From NCBI GenBank assembly GCA_022561525.1, contig JADFRB010000066.1:1156-8117 (forward strand): DNA of 6,962 nucleotides, in the 5' to 3' direction. The position numbers were made by a program, and so were the translations under genes. Positions 1-6,245 of the stretch are shown in pieces. This DNA comes from Nitrospinota bacterium. Lineage in GTDB: Bacteria > Nitrospirota > Nitrospiria > Nitrospirales > UBA8639. Position 1 is the stretch's first letter; each line of letters starts with the position of its first letter. The notes beneath the pieces were generated by a model, which did no database searches, was not told the DNA's origin, and worked only from the letters and a program-made list of their open reading frames with translations.

Positions 1-793
1 CCACCTTGGCTCGAACGTCCACCTTGACATCCAACCCTTCTACGGCAGCGATCAACTGTACAATTTTTCCTTTAAAGGCATCGGGTACAGTCACCACCAC
101 TTGCCCGGAACTCACGGGAGTGGCAATGCCTTCACCAAGATGAGTATTGATCACTTCCGCGACTCGGAGCGACGTCGTAAAATCCGCTTGTTGCAACCCC
201 AAAGAAAATGAATCCCAGTCTTCGATGTGTAAATCCACGGCCTTTTCCACAATGGCGCCATTCGGCACAATCCCGCCCGATTGCTGATTTTTTGTGACCG
301 ACGTTCCGCCACCACCCGCGCCAAACCCGGATGTTGATATCGGCCCTTGCGCCACGGCATAGACTTCTTGATTCGGAGCCTTCAAGGGAGTCATCAACAA
401 CGTGCCACCCTTTAAACTTTTTGCATTGGCCAGTGAAGACACTTGGACATCCAACTTGATCCCCGGCCTGGCAAAGGGAGGCAATTTCGCCGTGACAATC
501 ACGGAGGCCGTGTTCCGGGTCAGCAACTGATTCGGATCAATTTTTAAATTAATCCCCATGTTGTTGAGCATCGAAATAATCGCCTGTGCCGTAAATTGTC
601 CGCCGACGACCGAATCACCAGTTCGGTCCAACCCCACAACAAGCCCGTACCCGATCAATTGGTTGTCACGAACGCCCTCAATCGAGGTAATATCCTTGAT
701 TCGAGCGGCCTCAGTGGAATTCCACCCATCCCCTCCTAAGAGAGCCAAGATGAGCCCGACGATCAGAAAACATAGTTGCTGGAATCTCTTCAC
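1..793 (-). CDS. flgI: Flagellar P-ring protein FlgI (partial, C-terminus outside window)
   Basis: FlgI forms the periplasmic P ring, the bushing around the distal rod in the peptidoglycan layer. The visible 264 codons read without a stop and carry family signatures: a hydrophobic signal peptide (about residues 8-22, cleavage probably near residues 29-30), then ARIKDITSIEGVRDNQLIGYG, GLVVGLDRTGDS, the LPPFARPG block, SLKGGTLLMTPLK, VYAVAQGP and IVPNGAIVE. FlgI proteins are usually about 370 residues, so roughly 100 are missing. The start is GTG at 793-791: an in-frame stop lies six codons... two codons upstream of it in the same frame, and GAGG (minus strand, 802-805) sits 8 bases before it. 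It follows flgH after a 102-base spacer, matching the common flgA-flgH-flgI order. Identity is secure; the exact signal cleavage is inferred. Confidence 0.96.
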   Translation of the reverse strand, partial: MKRFQQLCFLIVGLILALLGGDGWNSTEAARIKDITSIEGVRDNQLIGYGLVVGLDRTGDSVVGGQFTAQAIISMLNNMGINLKIDPNQLLTRNTASVIVTAKLPPFARPGIKLDVQVSSLANAKSLKGGTLLMTPLKAPNQEVYAVAQGPISTSGFGAGGGGTSVTKNQQSGGIVPNGAIVEKAVDLHIEDWDSFSLGLQQADFTTSLRVAEVINTHLGEGIATPVSSGQVVVTVPDAFKGKIVQLIAAVEGLDVKVDVRAKV

Positions 794-832
794 CCTTTAA
801 ACCTCATCAGGAAAATCGCTGTCCGTTGCTCG

Positions 833-856
833 AAAAAAAGGGGGTATTAAATCCCC
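833..856 (-). terminator. Weak terminator-like hairpin between flgH and flgI
   Basis: On the minus strand GGGGATTTAATACCCC (856-841) is followed by one more C and seven T residues (839-833). The stem has only 4 G-C pairs and an 8-base loop, so it is weak. It resembles an intrinsic terminator and lies 40 bases downstream of the flgH stop and 40 bases upstream of flgI. If active it would be partial, lowering flgI relative to flgH. It may be chance. Confidence 0.35.
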
Positions 857-895
857 AGTACCAACGACTCGCAACCACCGAGACCCCACACATCC

Positions 896-1603
896 TTACA
901 ACGGCACGATCCAATTGAACATACGCATCGCCCAACCCGGTCGTTGAACGTCGTCAACCACACCCAGGCCCGAATACTCGATTATCGCTTCCGCAATAGA
1001 GGAAGACAGCACGGTATTGGACGTATCTAAATCAATCCGGCGGACAATCCCGGAGAGGGTCATGGTTTGCTTCTCGCTGTTGACCGTCACCTCTCGACGA
1101 CCCAGGATCCGCATATCCCCATTGGGCAACACTTCCACCACACGGGCCGCAATGGTTCCCGTTAAGGTATCTTCCCGACTGGTTGATCCTGAGCCCTCAA
1201 ATTTGTTTTTGGTACTTGCATTGAGTTCCACTCCATCGACAAGGATGGATGCCAAATTATTCAATCCGAAAAACGAACCTCCGAGGCTCCCATCGTAGGT
1301 AGACTCACGATCTACATCCGTCCTGGCGCTCTTAGACCCTTTATGTTGTTCCACGATCTGAACAATCACAATGTCTCCCACTCGACTCGCCCGCAGATCT
1401 TCGAACATGTACGCCCGTCCATTCCCGGCCTGCCATAATGACCCTGGAGTACTGGGAGGGTCCATCATCGGTAGATCCAGCATTCGATCGTCTTTCTCTT
1501 GGAAAACCGGCAGGGATTTATCGCATGCCGTGGCAAAGAGCAGGATCACCAAGGGACACACCACTCGCAGTACACACGGCAACCGGTTCAGCCATTCACT
1601 CAA
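896..1603 (-). CDS. flgH: Flagellar L-ring lipoprotein FlgH
   Basis: FlgH is the outer-membrane lipoprotein that forms the L ring around the distal rod. The 235-residue product has a hydrophobic N-terminus (about 12-26) ending in FATAC, so Cys27 is the likely lipidated residue; Ala at the -3 position is less typical than Leu. Family signatures follow: GSLW (54-57), YMFEDLRASRVGDIVIVQIVE (about 65-85), LPNGDMRILGRREVTVNSE (about 159-177), LSGIVRR, NTVLSSSIAEAIIEYSG and the C-terminal QRPGW. Length fits the family. The start is TTG at 1603-1601, overlapping the flgA stop as TTGA, with AAGGTG (minus, 1614-1609) five bases upstream; the next in-frame GTG codons would destroy the signal sequence. 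The overlap suggests translational coupling to flgA, which is sensible for proteins needed together in ring assembly. Confidence 0.96.
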   Translation of the reverse strand: MSEWLNRLPCVLRVVCPLVILLFATACDKSLPVFQEKDDRMLDLPMMDPPSTPGSLWQAGNGRAYMFEDLRASRVGDIVIVQIVEQHKGSKSARTDVDRESTYDGSLGGSFFGLNNLASILVDGVELNASTKNKFEGSGSTSREDTLTGTIAARVVEVLPNGDMRILGRREVTVNSEKQTMTLSGIVRRIDLDTSNTVLSSSIAEAIIEYSGLGVVDDVQRPGWAMRMFNWIVPL

Positions 1604-2355
1604 AACAACACCTTGACAAGGCCGGCATGCACCACTTGGCCAATGACTTCACGACCAGACGCCTGGTTTTTCACCGCGATGGTTTTTCCGGGTTCTCCAG
1701 ATTCTTTGGCGATACCCACCGTTTGCACGATCAAGCGACCCTGGCGTACTTCCAGAAGCACCCGATCGCCTTTATGAATCACAGGTGGCTCGGCGAGATA
1801 GGGTTGCTGAATAGGGAGATTGGGTGAAAGATGCCGCACCGCCTTTTTCCCAATCGCCATATCCTCGTGTTGCAAAAAATTATGTCGGAGCGCGGGCAAC
1901 GCGACATCGATCAAGTGAATATCTTCAGGTTGGAGGATTTCTCGCGCCTTGATAAAACGGATGGGCGCCACCACCTGCATGTGGGCGGAAATGTCCGCAA
2001 CGAGATTCACCATTTGCTCGAACTGTTCATTGACGTGCACCGCCCCACGAATAGAACGTCGTCCGGTTCGTCCATTCATCGTATCTGGAGGAATCTGAAT
2101 GCCCACCCGACCCTTAGGAACCAAAATGGGTTGTTTCGGGAAAAGAATCTTGACGGAGAAATCGACACCCTGCATTGGGAATTGTTGACGAAATTGCTTT
2201 TCGAGGGAAACCTGAAATTGTTGTGGAGTCACAGCTTGCGTAGACGCTGAAGGAGTCACCACAGGAAGAGGTGATCTGACCTCGACCTCAGCCACTGCCA
2301 ACAATGGAGCCGCGAACACGAACATGGCACACATTCCAATCCTGAGCCACCACAT
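1600..2355 (-). CDS. flgA: Flagellar P-ring assembly chaperone FlgA
   Basis: FlgA is the periplasmic chaperone needed for FlgI polymerisation into the P ring. The 251-residue product begins with a signal peptide (MWWLRIG, hydrophobic 8-21, likely cut after AVA at residue 22). The C-terminal half is the SAF-type domain: VVAPIRFIKAREILQPEDI (about 128-146), then the IGKKAVRHL and LPIQQPYLAEPP segments, KGDRVLLEV, and the closing QASGREVIGQVV (about 231-242). The frame stays open 16 codons further upstream, to 2403. I chose ATG 2355-2353 because AGGAGGT lies 7 bases before it and because the signal peptide then starts at the N-terminus. Its stop overlaps the flgH start. It follows flgG across a spacer filled by a heptad repeat tract. 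The N-terminal 25-125 region is less conserved, as usual for FlgA. Confidence 0.93.
   Translation of the reverse strand: MWWLRIGMCAMFVFAAPLLAVAEVEVRSPLPVVTPSASTQAVTPQQFQVSLEKQFRQQFPMQGVDFSVKILFPKQPILVPKGRVGIQIPPDTMNGRTGRRSIRGAVHVNEQFEQMVNLVADISAHMQVVAPIRFIKAREILQPEDIHLIDVALPALRHNFLQHEDMAIGKKAVRHLSPNLPIQQPYLAEPPVIHKGDRVLLEVRQGRLIVQTVGIAKESGEPGKTIAVKNQASGREVIGQVVHAGLVKVLF
1609..1614 (-). promoter_or_regulatory. Ribosome binding site for flgH inside flgA
   Basis: AAGGTG on the minus strand lies within the last codons of flgA, five bases before the TTG at 1603. It supports the unusual TTG start and the 4-base overlap with flgA. Confidence 0.6.
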
Positions 2356-2362
2356 GCTTCCC

Positions 2363-2369
2363 ACCTCCT
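2363..2369 (-). promoter_or_regulatory. Strong ribosome binding site deciding the flgA start
   Basis: Minus-strand AGGAGGT, 7 bases before the ATG at 2355. It lies inside the longer open frame that begins at 2403 and argues that translation starts at 2355. Confidence 0.8.
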
Positions 2370-2400
2370 TCTTATTCTTCAAGCTAGAAACGGCAAAGGT

Positions 2401-2495
2401 CAATCAGGAGTAAATTGCTGGAGATACAAAGATTCCTGATTGTGTCACCTGACTCCTCACTATCCATTCCTGACTATACTCTATTCACCGCTTAC
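2401..2495. repeat. Degenerate heptad tract with inverted repeat, flgG-flgA spacer (element A)
   Basis: Plus-strand 2446-2495 can be cut into successive 7-base units, several ending in AC: ACCTGAC at 2447, TCCTCAC at 2454, TCCTGAC at 2468, TATTCAC at 2482 and CGCTTAC at 2489. The last unit contains the flgG stop (2492-2494). A perfect 9-base inverted repeat, CAATCAGGA (2401-2409) and TCCTGATTG (2434-2442), encloses a 24-base loop. Units are degenerate, so this is pattern recognition, not an exact repeat. It shares CTCACTAT with the element upstream of flgF. Confidence 0.5.
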
Positions 2496-3283
2496 CGTTT
2501 AAGGTTATTCACGATCTGCATCATGTCATCCGCCGTTTGAATGGCTTTCGCATTTATTTCATAGCTTCGTTGAGCGATGATCATATTGATCAACTCATCA
2601 GCGATATTGACATTTGACGCTTCAAGAAAGCCCTGGCGAATAAATCCAAAGCCCGTTGAAAATCCGGGAGTTCCTGCCTGAGCCGCGCCGGAAGCCGTAC
2701 TCTCCAAAAATAAATTCCCGCCTTGCCCAATCAACCCCGCGGGATTGTCAAACCGAACCAGTTGAATTTGCCCGACCTGCGTGGCTGTGGTCACACCGGG
2801 AAGCAGGACGGACACCGTCCCATCCTGACCAATGTCAATTTGTAACGCCCCGGACGGAATCGTGATATTTGGCACCATGGGATCTCCATCTCCCGTCACC
2901 AAATTACCGGTATTGTCCTGCTTAAAGGAACCAGCCCGTGTATACATCGTCGTTCCATCCGAACGTTGGACTTGGAAAAACCCTTGCCCTTCGATTGCCA
3001 TATCCAAGGCATTGTCCGTGAGGCGGAGATTACCTTGAATATATTCCTTGGACACCGTCACAGGACGCACCCCGGCACCCACCTGAATTCCAACGGGAAA
3101 GACACCGACATTTGACGCGCTCGACCCTGGGAGTCGTTGAATCTGATACAACAGATCCGCAAATTCCGCTCGACTGCGTTTAAACCCGTTGGTATTCACG
3201 TTGGCGAGATTATGGGCAATCGTGTCAATATTGAGTTGTTGAGCAGCCATGCCCGTTGCGGCCGTATGCATTGCACGAAGCAT
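2492..3283 (-). CDS. flgG: Flagellar distal rod protein FlgG
   Basis: FlgG polymerises into the distal rod that passes through the P and L rings. The 263-residue product matches the family length. The N-terminal rod motif is AHNLANVNTNGFKRSRAEF (about 23-41), followed by the FlgG-type LLYQIQRLPGS segment (44-54) that separates it from FlgF. Further marks are LDMAIEGQGFFQV (93-105), YTRAGSF (114-120), and the C-terminal GFLEASNVNIADELINMI and QRSYEINAKAIQTADDM helix (about 218-254). These terminal helices form the shared coiled core of axial proteins. ATG at 3283 has AGGAGG (minus, 3297-3292) 8 bases upstream. It lies 150 bases downstream of flgF and 136 bases upstream of flgA, both spacers carrying heptad tracts. 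Nothing is abnormal in the protein. Confidence 0.97.
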   Translation of the reverse strand: MLRAMHTAATGMAAQQLNIDTIAHNLANVNTNGFKRSRAEFADLLYQIQRLPGSSASNVGVFPVGIQVGAGVRPVTVSKEYIQGNLRLTDNALDMAIEGQGFFQVQRSDGTTMYTRAGSFKQDNTGNLVTGDGDPMVPNITIPSGALQIDIGQDGTVSVLLPGVTTATQVGQIQLVRFDNPAGLIGQGGNLFLESTASGAAQAGTPGFSTGFGFIRQGFLEASNVNIADELINMIIAQRSYEINAKAIQTADDMMQIVNNLKR

Positions 3284-3347
3284 GATCTTATCCTCCTAAC
3301 GATGGTGTATCTTTTGTTCTCATATTCATGTTCTACAGGACCATCTG

Positions 3348-3435
3348 GTGATTTCGTGATGTGTCATCCGAAATGCGTGATGCGTCGAAGCCCACATTTC
3401 TTTTTCTCTACGCTTCACGCTTCACGTTCTTACCT
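3348..3435. repeat. Degenerate heptad tract, flgF-flgG spacer (element B)
   Basis: The left arm on the plus strand has CGTGATG at 3355 and again at 3376, 21 bases (three units) apart, with TGTCATC (3362), CGAAATG (3369) and CGTCGAA (3383) in the same register. The right arm has CTACGCT (3408), TCACGCT (3415), TCACGTT (3422) and CTTACCT (3429), the last running into the flgF stop at 3434-3436. GCGTGA (left) and TCACGC (right) are complementary, so the arms are oppositely oriented. This is the clearest period-7 signal in the window after 6791-6839. Confidence 0.6.
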
Positions 3436-4159
3436 ACCCCTGCGTCCGAGCTGACTGAATCAGTTGTCCCGTCATCTCATCCATGGTTTGAATGGCCTTT
3501 TGCATTTGCTCATAACTCCGCGTGACCTTAATCATGTTGATCAACTCCAGGCTGGGGTTGATATTCGCTTGTTCCAGACTCCCTTGAAATACTTGTGTAT
3601 TCGGCGCATCCACCACCTGTTTCTGTGAAGGAACTTCCCAGTACAGGTCCCCAGTTTTTACCGGAATCGTCGAAGACACCAGCCGTTCAATCCGCAACTG
3701 TCCAACTCGACGTCCCTCCACGTGAATCACACCCTGCCGATCAATATTCATGGTACCGACAGGTATTTTGATGGGACCATTCCTCCCCAACACCGGATCC
3801 CCCAATAGAGTGGCTAACTCGCCATTGGAATTAATTTTGAGTGACCCTCCTCGAAAATGCCGCGGCCCAGCCTGCGTGGACACCACAAGATATCCCTCAC
3901 CTTCTAGCCCAACATCCATATGATTACCTGTATGCCGGAGTATTCCCTGACTGGTATCGGATAGAACAGTAGCCACTTGCGGAAAGAGGTCAAAGCCCGC
4001 CACAGGTCGCCCCACTGACTGTGCCAGAATCGTTCCAAACACCGCTTGGTCTTTCTTGAAACCCGTCGTATGAATGTTACCGATATTATGCGCGAGCAAT
4101 TCTAATTGACGTTCCTGAGTAATGGCTCCCGCCACCAGGGGATAGACTCCTCGATTCAT
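3434..4159 (-). CDS. flgF: Flagellar proximal rod protein FlgF
   Basis: FlgF is a proximal rod component of the flagellar basal body. The 241-residue product begins MNRGVYPLVAGAITQERQLE and carries the rod motif AHNIGNIHTTGFKKD (23-37), LDVGLEGEGY-like MDVGLEGEGYLVV (81-93), a FRGGSLKINSNGELAT segment (102-117) in place of the usual YTRNG form, and the C-terminal FQGSLEQANINPSLELINMI and TRSYEQMQKAIQTMDEM. Length and lack of the FlgG-type loop favour FlgF over FlgG. The frame is open for 48 more codons, to 4303, but that extension encodes repeat sequence (FCTPYY/FCTPYF) and its ATG lies inside the sigma-54 promoter. I chose ATG 4159-4157, 7 bases after AGGAGGT. It is probably the first gene of the flgF-G-A-H-I operon. 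Confidence 0.94.
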   Translation of the reverse strand: MNRGVYPLVAGAITQERQLELLAHNIGNIHTTGFKKDQAVFGTILAQSVGRPVAGFDLFPQVATVLSDTSQGILRHTGNHMDVGLEGEGYLVVSTQAGPRHFRGGSLKINSNGELATLLGDPVLGRNGPIKIPVGTMNIDRQGVIHVEGRRVGQLRIERLVSSTIPVKTGDLYWEVPSQKQVVDAPNTQVFQGSLEQANINPSLELINMIKVTRSYEQMQKAIQTMDEMTGQLIQSARTQG

Positions 4160-4166
4160 CGCATAC

Positions 4167-4173
4167 ACCTCCT
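4167..4173 (-). promoter_or_regulatory. Strong ribosome binding site deciding the flgF start
   Basis: Minus-strand AGGAGGT, 7 bases before ATG 4159. It fixes the flgF start downstream of the repeat-derived open frame. Confidence 0.8.
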
Positions 4174-4184
4174 GATGGAAAAAA

Positions 4185-4265
4185 TAAGGAGTACAGAATA
4201 CATAGTAAGGAGTACAAAACAGGGAGTCCGTTCCTACTCCCCCTACCTTACCGCTCACTATTGAC
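4185..4265. repeat. Degenerate heptad tract in the flgF leader (element C)
   Basis: TAAGGAGTACA occurs at 4185 and again at 4206, a period of 21 (three 7-base units). The intervening units TACAGAA (4192) and TACATAG (4199) keep the register. A second, pyrimidine-rich block in the other sense holds TTCCTAC (4231), TCCCCCT (4238), ACCTTAC (4245), CGCTCAC (4252) and TATTGAC (4259). GGAGTA in the first block is complementary to TACTCC at 4235. The whole tract lies between the predicted start of transcription (about 4277) and the flgF ribosome site, so it would be part of the leader RNA. Confidence 0.55.
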
Positions 4266-4285
4266 ATTCCTCGTTGTTCAAAAGG

Positions 4286-4303
4286 TAGCAACGCCCATGC
4301 CAA
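4286..4303 (-). promoter_or_regulatory. Sigma-54 (RpoN) promoter for flgF operon
   Basis: Minus strand 4303-4286 reads TTGGCATGGGCGTTGCTA. The sigma-54 consensus is TGGCAYG, four bases, TTGCW; every defined position agrees, with T for the more frequent C in TGGCA[C/T]. The GG at -24 (4301-4300) and GC at -12 (4289-4288) have the required 12-base offset. Transcription should start near 4277, giving a leader of about 118 bases before flgF. Sigma-54 control of rod/ring genes is common in flagellar cascades. I saw no comparable match in the other spacers. Confidence 0.85.
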
Positions 4304-4652
4304 CTTTTTATCGCCTTGGCTACTTTCCGAATAATTGGGTCTGGAAAGCGCAGAAGAACTAACGAAGACTCTGCCCTCTCACTTACACGGCACAGGCTTA
4401 TACCACACGGACTGTCTTGTCTGAACATTCAAAGGGAGCGATTAATCTTGGAAATTTGCTTGGCGAGTTGGCATCCGGTTCTAGGCAGAACCTGCCGTTC
4501 AGAATATTTTTGCCCAGGGAATCACAAGAGGAGTCGTTCGTAGCCCATCAGCGACGAAGGCCGGAAGCGCTTCGCCGCCCAGGAGAGAAAACACGTTGGA
4601 TTCACACACGACGAGACACGTGATACAGCTACAATGAAGTGAGCGCAAGGAA
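4304..4652. other. Non-coding spacer between motB and the flgF promoter
   Basis: These 349 bases hold no gene I can support. Short open frames exist on both strands, but none resembles a known family, and none has a good ribosome site. No strong intrinsic terminator for motB is visible; GAAGCGCTTC (4564-4573) is a palindrome without a usable loop or T-run. The stretch contains a dyad at 4477-4496 that is described separately. Its position upstream of a sigma-54 promoter fits an enhancer-containing regulatory region, which is inference. Confidence 0.5.
4477..4496. promoter_or_regulatory. Overlapping inverted repeats, possible sigma-54 enhancer site
   Basis: GGTTCT-AGGC-AGAACC (4477-4492) is a perfect 6-base dyad. 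It overlaps a second hairpin, GGCAG-AAC-CTGCC (4484-4496). The first dyad is centred about 208 bases upstream of the predicted sigma-54 start point, a typical distance for an activator (FleQ/FlrC/NtrC-type) binding site. The two hairpins are mutually exclusive in RNA, so a structural role in the motB 3' region is an alternative. Only one copy was seen. Confidence 0.3.
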
Positions 4653-5402
4653 TTAAGATAAGGAGGGAAGCCGATGGCCTTTTGGAACGGTGGTTTCTCG
4701 CAAAATGACAATTTCGACACGACGGTTGGCCGAACGCCCTTCCGGGGTCGCATTACTTTCAAGAGGACGCTCTCCGCCATATCCTGTCGCTGAAAAACGC
4801 TCTGAACGTAACTGATGCTGATTCACAAAATATCGGACAAGTGCCGCTGCTCGAGAGGCGGACAATTCCCAATTTGAGGGAAATTGCACACTCCGAATCG
4901 GTACGGAATCCGTATGCCCCTCGACACTAATGAGATTCGGCAAATCCTTGACAAGGGCCGCAATCAAATCCAACACCTCTATGATTTCACGCTTCATCTG
5001 CACACTTCCACTATCAAACGCCACTTCATCTTTAATGATAATGGTAATGCCCCGTGCGGTATTGTGGACCGATACGTCGGAACTACTTTTATCGAGAAAA
5101 CCCACCGCACGGGCCACTTTCATATACACTTGAAAGTCATCTGGCCGCTGTTGGATTTCTTTTTCCATCGCCGGCTTCGATTGGTTAAGCGGCAATTCCA
5201 CGATTGACATTTGGCCCATCGGTTTATGATTGGTAAAGGCTAGAACCAAGGATTCACTGAGGACGCGATATTTCCCTTCGTTCACTGATGACACGGAATA
5301 CATGACGACAAAAAAGGCGAAGAGCAGGGTAATAAAATCGGCATAGGACACCAGCCACCGGTCACTATTGTCATGTTCTTCGTGTTTTTTCTTTCGAGCC
5401 AT
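4653..5402 (-). CDS. motB: Flagellar stator protein MotB (MotD-type)
   Basis: MotB anchors the stator to peptidoglycan and carries the ion-binding aspartate of the motor channel. The 249-residue product has a basic N-terminus (MARKKKHEE), one membrane segment SYADFITLLFAFFVVMYSV (about 19-37) with the essential Asp at residue 22, a linker, then a C-terminal OmpA-like peptidoglycan-binding domain: VEGHTDSVPI (160-169), NWELSASRAAALVRYF (178-193) and GYGGERPLESNATPEGRSANRRVEI-like motifs (208-231). The N-terminal block closely resembles Pseudomonas MotD as I recall it, more than E. coli MotB. An in-frame stop lies five codons before the ATG, so the start is fixed, yet no Shine-Dalgarno sequence is visible; translation may depend on coupling to motA, which ends 40 bases upstream. 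Ion specificity cannot be read from sequence. Confidence 0.95.
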   Translation of the reverse strand: MARKKKHEEHDNSDRWLVSYADFITLLFAFFVVMYSVSSVNEGKYRVLSESLVLAFTNHKPMGQMSIVELPLNQSKPAMEKEIQQRPDDFQVYMKVARAVGFLDKSSSDVSVHNTARGITIIIKDEVAFDSGSVQMKREIIEVLDLIAALVKDLPNLISVEGHTDSVPIRSVQFPSNWELSASRAAALVRYFVNQHQLRSERFSATGYGGERPLESNATPEGRSANRRVEIVILRETTVPKGHRLPSLS

Positions 5403-5442
5403 GGGAAGAGAGCTTTATTCGGGCGGATCGTTTGGCGATAAT

Positions 5443-6207
5443 TTACTCAATCACTGGGCGATCCTTTTCAGGAAGATAGCCACTGAGTTTTTCTTCGATC
5501 ATCCGCGGGTTTTCACCCTGAGCGAGTGCAACCAACCCTTCAATAGTCATGATGCGGAACATCACGAGTTCTTTGACCTTCGATTTGATTTTTCCACCAA
5601 AGGGTAGAAAAAACAGATTGGCCGCGCCAACGCCATACACCGTGGCGACGAAGGCCACGGCAATACCTCCCCCTAACGCCGAGGGATCGGCCAAATTTTC
5701 CATGACGTGAATCAAGCCGAGCACTGCGCCAATAATCCCGACCGTGGGTGCATACCCACCCAACGCATCATACACCTTACCGACGCTGACGAATTCTTCT
5801 TCGAATATCTCGACTTCGACATCCAGAATTTCTCGAATTTTCGTTGGCTCAGTTCCATCCACCACCATCTGCAGACCCTTTTTTAACAAGGGATCGTCCA
5901 ACATTTTCAATTTCCCCTCTAGCGCTAATAAGCCTTGCTTTCGACTGAGATTCGATAATTCTACCAGTTGGGCGATCAGCCCCTTCATATCCACTTGCAC
6001 ATTGGTAAACACCATGCTAAGCGACTTGATGGCTTTGATGAACGCAGGCATGGGTGTTTGAAGCATCACGGCACCAAACGTCCCCCCCGCGACGATAATG
6101 AACGCCGTGAACTGCAGGAGCGAACTGATATGGCCGCCCTCGAGATGTTGCCCCAAAAAAATGGCGCCCAAGGAAAGAATCATTCCGATTATTGAAAGAA
6201 TATCCAT
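5443..6207 (-). CDS. motA: Flagellar stator protein MotA (MotC/PomA-type)
   Basis: MotA forms the five-subunit ring of the stator that drives rotor rotation. At 254 residues it matches the shorter PomA/MotC class and not the roughly 290-residue E. coli MotA. Four membrane segments are visible at about 1-20, 31-50, 150-170 and 182-203. The cytoplasmic loop has the charged motif SRKQGLLALE (88-97; Arg89 and Glu97 are the expected rotor-contact residues). The two functional prolines are at 154 (GYAPTVGIIGAVLGLI) and 202 (FLPFGGKIK). The C-terminus has TIEGLVALAQGENPRMIEEKL (221-241). Only a weak AGGT lies upstream of the ATG. It follows cheW by 38 bases and precedes motB by 40, so the three are probably co-transcribed. 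Confidence 0.96.
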   Translation of the reverse strand: MDILSIIGMILSLGAIFLGQHLEGGHISSLLQFTAFIIVAGGTFGAVMLQTPMPAFIKAIKSLSMVFTNVQVDMKGLIAQLVELSNLSRKQGLLALEGKLKMLDDPLLKKGLQMVVDGTEPTKIREILDVEVEIFEEEFVSVGKVYDALGGYAPTVGIIGAVLGLIHVMENLADPSALGGGIAVAFVATVYGVGAANLFFLPFGGKIKSKVKELVMFRIMTIEGLVALAQGENPRMIEEKLSGYLPEKDRPVIE

Positions 6208-6245
6208 GACGATATACCTATTGCACGAACCTAGAACACCATCCC

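Noticed and set aside
2356..2403. A longer FlgA start at 2403
   Set aside because: It would put 16 polar residues before the signal peptide and would contain the strong ribosome site of the 2355 start.
3355..3435. CRISPR array
   Set aside because: Units are only 7 bases, contiguous and degenerate; there are no long identical repeats separated by unique spacers.
4434..4480. A second sigma-54 site on the plus strand (TTGGCATCCGG)
   Set aside because: The required GC of the -12 element is absent at the correct spacing, and no plus-strand gene follows.
4564..4573. Palindrome GAAGCGCTTC as a motB terminator
   Set aside because: A loop would leave only three pairs, and no T-run follows on the minus strand.
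4316..4623. Plus-strand open frames in the motB-flgF spacer
   Set aside because: They lack ribosome sites, overlap each other in different frames and show no recognisable protein features; every supported gene is on the other strand.
4499..4780. A 93-codon minus-strand open frame with its own ATG
   Set aside because: Its first 128 bases overlap the motB C-terminal domain in another frame; the rest has no family resemblance or ribosome site.
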